Positions 1-6,314 of a stretch of 15,117 nt of DNA are shown one piece after another (position 1 is the first letter of the stretch; each line of letters opens with the position of its first letter). The notes under the pieces were generated by a model. It searched no databases. It was not told the DNA's origin and saw nothing but the letters and a program-made list of their open reading frames with translations. The translations under genes and the position numbers were made by a program. This DNA is from an uncultured Terriglobales bacterium (lineage in GTDB: Bacteria; Acidobacteriota; Terriglobia; Terriglobales; Acidobacteriaceae), in contig CATPBY010000036.1 in the NCBI GenBank assembly GCA_955652845.1, forward strand, positions 1-15,117, in the 5' to 3' direction.

Positions 1-858
1 GCCCACATCCTGGTAGGTATAGCAGCCCGCTCCAATAATAGGTGAATCACCGCATCGTCCAGGGAGTTTGAATGCCAGGCCGCTGGTCGTTGTAGCGCCG
101 GACATTTCTGCCTTCGTATTGAGCGCGGAGCAGTGAATTGTGCCGGTTGGAGGAAACACGACGCGGCGAATTGCGGCATGCCGCAATTCCGGCTCGATGC
201 CAAGACTTGCGGCGTACTTTTCGAGAGTACGGATACGCTCCCGCCACAAGTCTGACTGCGGCTTGACGTCGGGCGCTTGCCAGTGCGGATCAGCCAGTCC
301 CGGACCCCACCAATCGCCGCTCGAGTGATACTCCTTCCATAGCATCCAAATCTTGCGGGAGTTTTCAGTCAGCAAATTCTCGCGGGGGAATCCCCTTGCC
401 ACGGCGAAGCGTTCAGCGCCTTCGCCCACCAGCATGACGTGGCCGGTGTGCTCCATTACCGCCTTGGAAACGAGCGAGACATTCTTGATATTGCGCACGC
501 CGCCAACCGATCCCGCTCGGCGCGTGGGACCATGCATGCAGCAGGCATCGAGCTCTACTACCCCTTCTTCATTGGGCAGGCCGCCGAGGCCGACGCTGTC
601 GTCTTTGGGATCGTCTTCGGGACCTTTGATGACACGCAGCGCAGCATCGAGTGTATCGCCGCCGTTCTTCAGGAAGGTGTAGGCATCGTCGAGGTAAGCG
701 TATCCGTTATTGGCGCAAACGATGATCGGGCGTTTGCCCAAGCCGATCCCGGATTCAACTTTCTTCGCATCCTGCTGGTTCTTTTCCTGGGCTCGCAAAC
801 CGAAGGAGAAGGAGCCTGCAATTGCAGTGGTGAGAAAATCTCGGCGCGAGAAAGTCAC
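1..858 (-). CDS. Tat-exported N4-(beta-N-acetylglucosaminyl)-L-asparaginase family protein (3' end missing)
   Basis: Seen: a GTG start at 858 preceded by GGAGG at 864-868 (5-base spacer) opens a frame that runs off the window start after 286 codons. The N-terminus has a twin-arginine signal, SRRDFL at residues 4-9, then a hydrophobic stretch, so export by Tat is predicted. Known family: glycosylasparaginases (Ntn-hydrolases, peptidase family T2, Asparaginase_2) split themselves at a Thr that becomes the N-terminal nucleophile of the beta chain. Conserved blocks are visible: GHVMLVGEGAERFAV in the alpha part, then TGTIHC with candidate nucleophile Thr240, SGATTTSG, and GRCGDSPIIGAG. The residue before the nucleophile is Gly, where the classical Flavobacterium/human enzymes have Asp. 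The likely role is hydrolysis of GlcNAc-Asn or a related beta-aspartyl amide in the periplasm; the exact substrate cannot be told. About 50-80 C-terminal residues probably lie outside the window. It is separated from the baeRF gene by 122 bases holding a hairpin, so it may be its own unit. Confidence 0.88.
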   Translation of the reverse strand, partial: MTFSRRDFLTTAIAGSFSFGLRAQEKNQQDAKKVESGIGLGKRPIIVCANNGYAYLDDAYTFLKNGGDTLDAALRVIKGPEDDPKDDSVGLGGLPNEEGVVELDACCMHGPTRRAGSVGGVRNIKNVSLVSKAVMEHTGHVMLVGEGAERFAVARGFPRENLLTENSRKIWMLWKEYHSSGDWWGPGLADPHWQAPDVKPQSDLWRERIRTLEKYAASLGIEPELRHAAIRRVVFPPTGTIHCSALNTKAEMSGATTTSGLAFKLPGRCGDSPIIGAGCYTYQDVG

Positions 859-863
859 GCTGG

Positions 864-868
864 CCTCC
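864..868 (-). promoter_or_regulatory. Ribosome binding site fixing a GTG start
   Basis: The minus strand reads GGAGG with a 5-base spacer before GTG at 858. This decides the start of the glycosylasparaginase gene, which has no ATG near the Tat motif. Confidence 0.75.
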
Positions 869-908
869 GGCGGCTTTAAATCAGTGGAATAGAATAGCAC
901 GCGATTGT

Positions 909-955
909 GGGTGTCCTGCCCGGTTCAACCCAGGGCTGAACGGGCGAGGATGCCC
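909..955. repeat. Long imperfect inverted repeat (hairpin) between two minus-strand genes
   Basis: Left arm 909-927 (GGGTGTCCTGCCCGGTTCA) pairs with right arm 937-955 (TGAACGGGCGAGGATGCCC). This gives about 18 pairs including two G-T wobbles, with single-base bulges at 923 and 946 and a 9-base loop. The wobbles are G-U in plus-strand RNA and become A-C mismatches in minus-strand RNA. No T-run follows on either strand, so a classical rho-independent terminator is not supported. It could still halt transcription, stabilise an mRNA end, or be a dispersed palindromic repeat copy. Confidence 0.5.
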
Positions 956-980
956 CGCGCCAACATCGGCTGTACGGATG

Positions 981-2168
981 CTAGGAAGCGGCCCCGATTC
1001 CGTTGGTGCGCTGGTCGGCGCGATAGCGAAGAAGGGCGGCAATGTTGCCCACCCGATCGAATTCAGGATCGTCTGTAACGTAATAAAGCTCAATGTCGTG
1101 GCGAATGGCGGCGGGAACAATGGCCTCGCAAACGTCTTCCAACTCCCTCGTGCCCCGCCCACAAAGCGGGCAATAGCGCACCATATGAGCGTCCAGATGT
1201 CCGCAGGCGACGCACTCGACCGCGTGAGAAGAATAGTTTTCTCCCAGCAGAAGAGTCTGGACCTCGCCCATCTCGAGCGAGCGCAATACGCGCCGCAGAC
1301 CAGTTACTCCGCGATGATTGCCCTTCGCCTGTCTGAGAACTTGCTTCATTACCTGGTCGCGACGCTGGTCCAGCGATTTACGAAGGGTGCGCTCCGCCTG
1401 TGCACATAGCTGGTCATGGCTTACACCGGCAACATTCACCGGGAAATGACCCAGCACTGCCTTTGCCACATAAGGATGCAGGTGAGATTGGAGCTCATGC
1501 CAATTGCTCTCCGAGGAGCCGATCACCAGATAATCGAAGTTCCCCTTCTCTTGCGCCTGTTTCAAGTGCGCCGCCAAGTTTTTGAAGTGGTGCAAAGCTT
1601 CATCGTTGACCCGGCGCTGGGCATGGCCCCCATCGTATCCGGCGAAACCATCGCCCCGGCCCCGGCGCGGCAAAGAGTGAAAAAGCCCCTCACGCTCGGT
1701 GAGTTCATCGAAATGCAGATCAAAAAAGCGCGCCCTGCGACGATCAAACACAGCTACACCCAGCCGGGGATGCGTTCCAAGCAGCACCATGAGCGGCTTG
1801 AGGTGGAACCGGCGATTAACAAAAATCTGTGTGCCTGCCAACTGTGCAGGAAGGTCAAACTCACGCCAGAAGTTGCGGCTGCTGCAGGCGAAGACGGCCT
1901 TCGCCCGCGATTGCGTTCCCTGCCAGGAACCGGCCAGCTCGAGCATGCGGCGCAGATCCGTACGCGCGCCATCATTCTTTACATCCTGCTTCCCATCCTC
2001 TCCAGCTTCACGCAAGGCGTTGCGAACCACGTCTTTCGCCAGAATCGATCCCTCGCGGTGGGATCTGTTGTGCGGTTTGGCTGGTTGAAAATAAAAGCTC
2101 ACTGCGGAGTTGGAATCGTCGCCCGATTGAAATTCAGCCAGCCCACGGATGTCATCACGCGTAATCAT
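981..2168 (-). CDS. Bacterial archaeo-eukaryotic release factor (baeRF/eRF1-Vms1-like) protein with zinc site
   Basis: Seen: 395 codons from ATG 2168; an in-frame TTG at 2171 sits just upstream and is better spaced from GGAG at 2178-2181 (6 bases, against 9 for the ATG), so the start is uncertain by one codon. The three-part layout matches eRF1/aRF1/Vms1-like proteins. Residues 1-130 hold a strand near VSFYFQP typical of the first domain. Residues about 135-255 are RNase H-like, with GVAVFDRRRARFF, the loop motif GGHAQRR near 180, a following helix, and FDYLVIGSS. Residues about 258-385 are L7Ae-like, with cysteines at 319, 322, 333 and 336 (CVAC, CPLC) and a terminal GNIAALLRY. Known: eRF1-type proteins hydrolyse peptidyl-tRNA through GGQ; bacterial homologues are proposed to act in ribosome rescue or quality control. 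Here Gln lies two residues after GGH, so the GGQ equivalence is inference. It follows the HPF-sigma gene by 29 bases, suggesting cotranscription. The family call is fairly secure; the function is unproven. Confidence 0.8.
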   Translation of the reverse strand: MITRDDIRGLAEFQSGDDSNSAVSFYFQPAKPHNRSHREGSILAKDVVRNALREAGEDGKQDVKNDGARTDLRRMLELAGSWQGTQSRAKAVFACSSRNFWREFDLPAQLAGTQIFVNRRFHLKPLMVLLGTHPRLGVAVFDRRRARFFDLHFDELTEREGLFHSLPRRGRGDGFAGYDGGHAQRRVNDEALHHFKNLAAHLKQAQEKGNFDYLVIGSSESNWHELQSHLHPYVAKAVLGHFPVNVAGVSHDQLCAQAERTLRKSLDQRRDQVMKQVLRQAKGNHRGVTGLRRVLRSLEMGEVQTLLLGENYSSHAVECVACGHLDAHMVRYCPLCGRGTRELEDVCEAIVPAAIRHDIELYYVTDDPEFDRVGNIAALLRYRADQRTNGIGAAS

Positions 2169-2197
2169 CAAAAGCTTCTCCGCAATAGAGTGAATGC

Positions 2198-3241
2198 TCA
2201 GTCCGTTCCCGTGTCTTGCAGAAGGTTTCCTGGAAAGCGATGGGCGATGGGCGGAGAGCGGCGCAGGTGGTCACGTGCAGCCAGTATGGAGGAACGTATC
2301 TCTTCCTGCCGCCGATCGGTAATCTCTGAGATTTCGTCTACTGAGAAGCCTTCGATGGTGTGCAGAATAAATACCTCCCGGTCAGGGCGGCGCGCACCCT
2401 GGAGAGCGTACTGCACCAGGGCGATCATTTCGTCAGAGGAGGCAATATCCTCAGGAGTGGCGGTGCGGCGATCAGGGATAACGCTCTCCTCGGTCAGCAT
2501 TTCATCGGGCTGATGGAACTGCAGTTCGGATTCATCGCTGGCGCGCACGTTCTGTTTGCGGGCAGAGACTTCCAGTGGAATGGCGGACAGACTTTCTTCG
2601 CTACGTACTGAAAGGTCGTCAAGGGCGCGAATGGCCAACCGGTACAGCCACGGTTCCAGTGCCAGCCGGTCGGGCTTTTCGCCTCCATCGCCAAGCGCCC
2701 GCACCATCACCTCGTCGACGACTTCCTCTTTACTGACGAAGTCGGGCGAGACTTCGCCGGCCACCTCCCGAAAATACAGCTCGCGTTCGACAAAACGCTC
2801 GAGCCGGCTCAAATTAGCGTTGACATAAGAACGAATGTCATCGGATGACACTGTAGCAGCCGGCAATGCCGCCAGAGTCTGCTCGAAGGGAACCTGCCGC
2901 TCCGGACGGCCGTTTTCTGTACGGCGGCGACGCCACTTGTGTGAGCTGCGCAAAAGATCTTTGTGCCTGGTAATCTGCTGCAGGAGATCGTCGAAAGCAG
3001 CCTTTACCGCGGCTACAGCACTCGCCGCTGACTGCTGCACCGCCATTTGTCCCGATGGCAGCCGCAGATTTAATGACACGACTGTACCTTCACGGACCGA
3101 ACTTTGCTCCACTACCCCCTTCAAGTGCACTAGTTCCGGGCGAAAGACCTGCAATCGCTTGCCCAGCTTTTCCAGCAGGTGTTGAACGTCCTTTTCAATG
3201 TCGGGAGTTTTATGAAGCCGGTAACTGATGTGAACGTTCAT
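2198..3241 (-). CDS. HPF/RaiA ribosome-hibernation domain fused to ECF-like sigma factor
   Basis: Seen: one uninterrupted 347-codon frame from ATG 3241, with GAGG at 3247-3250 and a 5-base spacer. Residues 1-95 match the S30AE/HPF fold: start MNVHISYR, an amphipathic helix (KDVQHLLEKLGKRLQVF), a strand VSLNLRLPSG, then a long Ala-rich helix ending LLQQITRHK. Residues 98-130 form a very basic linker with RRRR. Residues about 133-212 resemble sigma region 2: DDIRSYVNANLSRLERFV, EEVVDEVMVRAL and a WLYRLAIRALDDL block like the WLYRIA motif of ECF sigmas. Residues 213-270 are an acidic linker. Residues 271-328 resemble sigma region 4: DREVFILHTIEGFSVDEISE then a helix ending RSSILAARDHLRR, the usual helix-turn-helix. 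The HPF part should bind the 30S decoding region; the sigma part should bind core RNA polymerase. The dimerising C-terminal domain of long HPF is absent. The region 4 recognition helix is divergent. It is the first gene of a two-gene unit with the baeRF gene. Confidence 0.82.
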   Translation of the reverse strand: MNVHISYRLHKTPDIEKDVQHLLEKLGKRLQVFRPELVHLKGVVEQSSVREGTVVSLNLRLPSGQMAVQQSAASAVAAVKAAFDDLLQQITRHKDLLRSSHKWRRRRTENGRPERQVPFEQTLAALPAATVSSDDIRSYVNANLSRLERFVERELYFREVAGEVSPDFVSKEEVVDEVMVRALGDGGEKPDRLALEPWLYRLAIRALDDLSVRSEESLSAIPLEVSARKQNVRASDESELQFHQPDEMLTEESVIPDRRTATPEDIASSDEMIALVQYALQGARRPDREVFILHTIEGFSVDEISEITDRRQEEIRSSILAARDHLRRSPPIAHRFPGNLLQDTGTD

Positions 3242-3449
3242 GCAAGCCTCAGAACACGGGAAGACCGAACCCGCGAAGCTTTCCGATACTTATTGGCTGA
3301 TTTTACACCCGGAAGAAAGATCACAAGTGGAATTTAAGGCGCAGAACAGGAAAAATCAGGTTGTCCCTTAATCGCGCAGAGACGGCGCCCTCGGCTGTCC
3401 AGTGCACGCGAGATTGGGAAGGGAAAGGGAAGGCGATAAGTAGGCCAGC
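3242..3449 (-). promoter_or_regulatory. Intergenic region with weak candidate promoter for the HPF-sigma operon
   Basis: This 208-base gap lies between the mqnE stop and the HPF-sigma start. On the minus strand TTGTGA (plus coordinates 3321-3326) and TAAAAT (3300-3305) look like -35 and -10 boxes, but the spacer is only 15 bases, so the match is weak. A start near 3293 would give a leader of about 50 bases. No clear terminator for mqnE is seen. A purine mirror repeat lies at 3416-3433. Confidence 0.3.
3416..3433 (+). repeat. Purine mirror repeat with triplex or G-quadruplex potential
   Basis: The plus strand reads GGGAAGGGAAAGGGAAGG, 18 uninterrupted purines. Bases 3417-3433 are a perfect mirror repeat centred on 3425. 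Four G-runs separated by two or three A's could form a two-tetrad quadruplex, and the mirror symmetry suits an intramolecular triplex. It sits 17 bases past the mqnE stop, on the template strand for that gene. Confidence 0.5.
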
Positions 3450-4580
3450 TTAGACCGCCACCGTCACCGACGTCTCAGTTCTCAGCACTGGTCGATAAAG
3501 CGTGTCGCGCTCGATGGGTTGGCGGCCAGCTTCGCGAATCAGGCGCACCAGCTCCTGGCGGCGCATGCCCTGAGGAGTGGTAGCGCCGGCGTCGTGATAA
3601 ATCTTTTCTTCAATTACCGTTCCGTCGAGGTCATCAGCGCCGAAGCGCAGCGAAATCTGGGCGATTTTCGCCGTCATCATCTGCCAGTAAGCCTTGATGT
3701 GGGGAAAGTTGTCGAGCACCAGCCGGCTGACCGCAATTTGCTTGATGTCCAGCATGCCGCTGGTTTTGGGCAAATGCTGTAGTGGTGTGTTATCCGGATG
3801 GAAAGCCAGCGGGATGAAGGTCTGGAAACCGCCCGTCTGGTCCTGTAATTCACGAAGTTTGAGCAGGTGGTCAACGCGGTCCTCGTCATTTTCGACATGG
3901 CCATACAACATGGTCGCATTGGACTTTAAGCCCATTTCATGCGCGAGTCTGGCGGTTTCCAGCCATTGATCACCATCTATCTTGTGGTCGCAGATGACAT
4001 GGCGCACCCGCTCAGCAAATATTTCCGCTCCTCCGCCCGGTAGAGAATCGACACCGGCCAGTTTCAATTGTCCCAGAGTTTCGCGAATAGAAAGCTTGGC
4101 GCGCCTCGACAGATAAGCCACCTCGACCATAGTGAAGGCCTTAAGATGAACTTGGGGGAAGCGCTGCTTGAGCCCGGCGATCAGGTCGAGGAAATATTGA
4201 AATGGCAAATCCGGATGGAGGCCGCCGACAATATGAAACTCAGTGACCGCCTCGGAGTAGCCGGACGCGGCCGTCTGGAACGCCTCTTCGAGCGCCAAGG
4301 TGTATGCGCCCAGAGCGTCTTTCTTGCGTCCGAATGCGCACAGACGACAGGCAGCAACGCAGACATTGGTCGGATTAATATGGCGGTTGACGTTGAAGTA
4401 TGTATTGTCCCCATGCATGCGCTCGCGCACCAGGTTTGCGAGCCAACCCAGGGCCAGTATGTCGCCGGTGCGATACAGACTGATTGCGTCATTGGCACTC
4501 AGGCGCTCGCCCGCAATGACTTTCGCGTGGATCGGATAAAGACGCGTGTCGTCGGTCTGGAAGGCGTGGCTGGTGACCAT
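3450..4580 (-). CDS. mqnE: Aminodeoxyfutalosine synthase (radical SAM, MqnE)
   Basis: MqnE is a radical SAM enzyme that joins the adenosyl group of SAM to 3-[(1-carboxyvinyl)oxy]benzoate, giving aminofutalosine in the futalosine route to menaquinone. Seen: 376 codons from ATG 4580 (an in-frame GTG at 4583 precedes it). The cluster motif CVAACRLC carries Cys74, Cys78 and Cys81 in the radical SAM pattern CxxxCxxC, preceded by NRHINPTNV, which favours MqnE over MqnC. Further family blocks are FHIVGGLHPDLPF, DSLPGGGAEIF, NATMLYGHVEN, and LRELQDQTGGFQTFIPLAFH. Full length for the family. It lies 109 bases after the UbiA-family prenyltransferase gene, a second menaquinone gene. No strong Shine-Dalgarno is visible; a possible promoter lies immediately upstream, raising the chance of a near-leaderless message. 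Confidence 0.93.
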   Translation of the reverse strand: MVTSHAFQTDDTRLYPIHAKVIAGERLSANDAISLYRTGDILALGWLANLVRERMHGDNTYFNVNRHINPTNVCVAACRLCAFGRKKDALGAYTLALEEAFQTAASGYSEAVTEFHIVGGLHPDLPFQYFLDLIAGLKQRFPQVHLKAFTMVEVAYLSRRAKLSIRETLGQLKLAGVDSLPGGGAEIFAERVRHVICDHKIDGDQWLETARLAHEMGLKSNATMLYGHVENDEDRVDHLLKLRELQDQTGGFQTFIPLAFHPDNTPLQHLPKTSGMLDIKQIAVSRLVLDNFPHIKAYWQMMTAKIAQISLRFGADDLDGTVIEEKIYHDAGATTPQGMRRQELVRLIREAGRQPIERDTLYRPVLRTETSVTVAV

Positions 4581-4588
4581 CACTTCAA

Positions 4589-4618
4589 ATAATACTCTAT
4601 TGCCTGGTACTGCTCGAA
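4589..4618 (-). promoter_or_regulatory. Weak candidate internal promoter before mqnE
   Basis: On the minus strand TTCGAG (plus 4613-4618) and TATTAT (plus 4589-4594) are spaced 18 bases apart. The -10 box matches five of six consensus bases, the -35 box about three. Transcription would begin almost at the mqnE start codon, consistent with the missing Shine-Dalgarno there. This is a pattern match only. Confidence 0.22.
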
Positions 4619-4689
4619 CAGTCGGATGCGTTCCCGGGGGAATGAAATCGGCACGGCGACACGCCCGCGCCTACCGGGTTATCGTAAAG

Positions 4690-5577
4690 TTATTTCCGCC
4701 ACAACAGGTCTCCTGCTACAAAAATAAAGAAAACCACCGAGATCACACCGTTCATGGTAAAAAACGCCGCGTTCAGCCTGGATAGATCGCGTGCAGACAC
4801 AAGAGAATGCTCATAAGCGAGTAACAGCGCCACGACGAGTACTCCGGCGGCGGCGATCTTCCCCAGGCCGAATACGGCGACGAAGCCGACTAAAAAAGCC
4901 AACATGAGGATATGGCAGACGCGAGCAATCCAGAGCGATTTGTTGACGCCGTAGAAACGCGGGATGGAATAAAGTCCTGACTGCCGGTCAAACTCGTAAT
5001 CCTGGCAACTGTAAAGTACGTCAAACCCGCCCACCCAGAGGGTGACTGCAGCGGTGAGCAACAGGATGCGAGGATCAAACGATCCGCGTACTGCAATCCA
5101 GGCTGCGGCGGGTGCAATTCCCAGAGCGAATCCCAACACTAAATGCGACCAGCGAGTAAAACGTTTGGTGTAGGAGTACAGCAGCAATACAGCCAGCGCG
5201 ACCGGAGAGAGAGCGAGTGACAGAAAGTTTAGTTGCGACCCAGCGAACATGAACAGGGCGCAGGAAACCATCACAAAAGTCGCCACGAATCGGGAACTGA
5301 GTAAGCCAGCAGGAAGAGCGCGAGTCATGGTGCGGGGGTTGGCGGCGTCAATCGAGGCGTCGGCCAAACGGTTGAATGCCATAGCCGCCGAGCGCGCCGC
5401 CACCATAGCAATCACAATCCATACCAATTGATGAATTGTCGGACGGCCGTCAGCGGCGAGCATGGCTCCGCATAGGGCAAATGGCAGGGCGAAGATAGAG
5501 TGCTCCCACTTGATCATCTCCAAAGTAACGCGCAAATTGCGGAAGACGGACACGAGAAGATTGTAAAGCAGTTCCAA
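4690..5577 (-). CDS. mqnP: UbiA-family prenyltransferase, probably the menaquinone (futalosine pathway) prenyltransferase
   Basis: This integral membrane enzyme should attach a polyprenyl tail to an aromatic acid. The futalosine gene next door (mqnE) points to a dihydroxynaphthoate-type acceptor (MqnP role) rather than 4-hydroxybenzoate; this is inferred from context. Seen: about 295 residues, mostly hydrophobic, with eight or nine predicted membrane helices. The first Asp motif is NRLADASID (Asn69, Asp73, Asp77) and the second runs from Asp186 through Asp193 and Asp197 (DVLYSCQDYEFD), both needed for Mg-diphosphate binding in the family. IKWEHSIFALPFAL near residue 22 is the usual N-terminal block. 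The start is uncertain: TTG 5577 is given; GTG 5553 and ATG 5517 are alternatives and none has a strong Shine-Dalgarno. The gene begins 29 bases after the pcm stop, so operon membership is likely. Confidence 0.88.
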   Translation of the reverse strand: MELLYNLLVSVFRNLRVTLEMIKWEHSIFALPFALCGAMLAADGRPTIHQLVWIVIAMVAARSAAMAFNRLADASIDAANPRTMTRALPAGLLSSRFVATFVMVSCALFMFAGSQLNFLSLALSPVALAVLLLYSYTKRFTRWSHLVLGFALGIAPAAAWIAVRGSFDPRILLLTAAVTLWVGGFDVLYSCQDYEFDRQSGLYSIPRFYGVNKSLWIARVCHILMLAFLVGFVAVFGLGKIAAAGVLVVALLLAYEHSLVSARDLSRLNAAFFTMNGVISVVFFIFVAGDLLWRK

Positions 5578-5606
5578 AATCCCGGTTTTCAGTGGCCAGT
5601 TCTTGC

Positions 5607-6269
5607 TTACCCGGAAGAAGCGTATTTCTCACCGCCGATGAGGGGAACGAAACGACATCCTTCCATGCGCTCTACCAGCGGTTTACCCCCGTGCGCGCGC
5701 ACCAATTGAAGCTCCTGAGCTTCCGCCGGACCTACGGGAATGATCATCCTCCCGCCCTCGCGCAACTGCTCGAAAAGAGGGGTCGGAATACCGGGCGCGG
5801 CCGCAGATACGACGATGCCGTCATAAGGAGCAAATGCGGCAAGACCCTGGCTTCCATCGGCTACGAACACCTTCACGTTCCCGTAGCCAAGCCGCGTGAG
5901 AAGCGATTCAGCATCTCGCGCCAGCGTGGGATGACGTTCGACCGAGATGACCTCGGCGCAAAGTTCTCCGAGCAGCGCTGTCTGATAGCCAGAACCAGTA
6001 CCGATCTCCAGCACTTTCGAGCGGGGCTTCAGCGCCAAGGTTTCCAGCATAAGGGCGACGATGTAAGGTTGAGAAACGGTCTGGCTTTCGCCAATAGGAA
6101 GCGGGTGATCCTCATAAGCCTGATCGCGGTAGTGCTCCGCCACAAATTCATGGCGCGGCACGCGGGCCATGACGTCGAGGACCCGCTGGTCATGGATACC
6201 GCGAGCGCGCAATTGCGACTCGACCATCTTCTGTCGTGCATTCGCGAAGCGGTCGGGTTGAATTTCCAC
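5607..6269 (-). CDS. pcm: Protein-L-isoaspartate O-methyltransferase
   Basis: The enzyme methylates the abnormal isoaspartyl carboxyl group in aged proteins with SAM, starting their repair. Seen: 220 residues, the usual bacterial length. GESQTVSQPYIVALM at residues 60-74 is the substrate-binding block of the family, and VLEIGTGSGYQTA at 86-98 is SAM motif I. VISVER follows as motif post-I. The GTG start at 6269 lacks a good Shine-Dalgarno; the next Met (residue 15) would remove part of the conserved N-terminal helix, so GTG is preferred. It sits 45 bases after tamB and 29 before the prenyltransferase gene. No signal peptide, so cytoplasmic. Confidence 0.94.
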   Translation of the reverse strand: MEIQPDRFANARQKMVESQLRARGIHDQRVLDVMARVPRHEFVAEHYRDQAYEDHPLPIGESQTVSQPYIVALMLETLALKPRSKVLEIGTGSGYQTALLGELCAEVISVERHPTLARDAESLLTRLGYGNVKVFVADGSQGLAAFAPYDGIVVSAAAPGIPTPLFEQLREGGRMIIPVGPAEAQELQLVRAHGGKPLVERMEGCRFVPLIGGEKYASSG

Positions 6270-6314
6270 GGGCGTGTTTTTCCAGATTGACCCAACCGAA
6301 CGAGCGGTCGGCGG

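Noticed and set aside
439..879. A 146-codon plus-strand open frame
   Set aside because: Antisense to the glycosylasparaginase gene, which has a Tat signal, ribosome site and conserved motifs.
909..955. Hairpin as a rho-independent terminator
   Set aside because: No T-run follows on either strand, so it is listed only as an inverted repeat.
1416..2513. A 365-codon plus-strand open frame covering the baeRF and HPF-sigma genes
   Set aside because: It lies antisense to two genes with recognisable domains, crosses their junction, has no recognisable domain, and turns Ser/Arg-rich at its end as expected of a shadow frame.
5592..6290. A 232-codon plus-strand open frame opposite pcm
   Set aside because: Almost exactly the mirror of pcm, whose motifs are unmistakable; the plus-strand product shows no family features.
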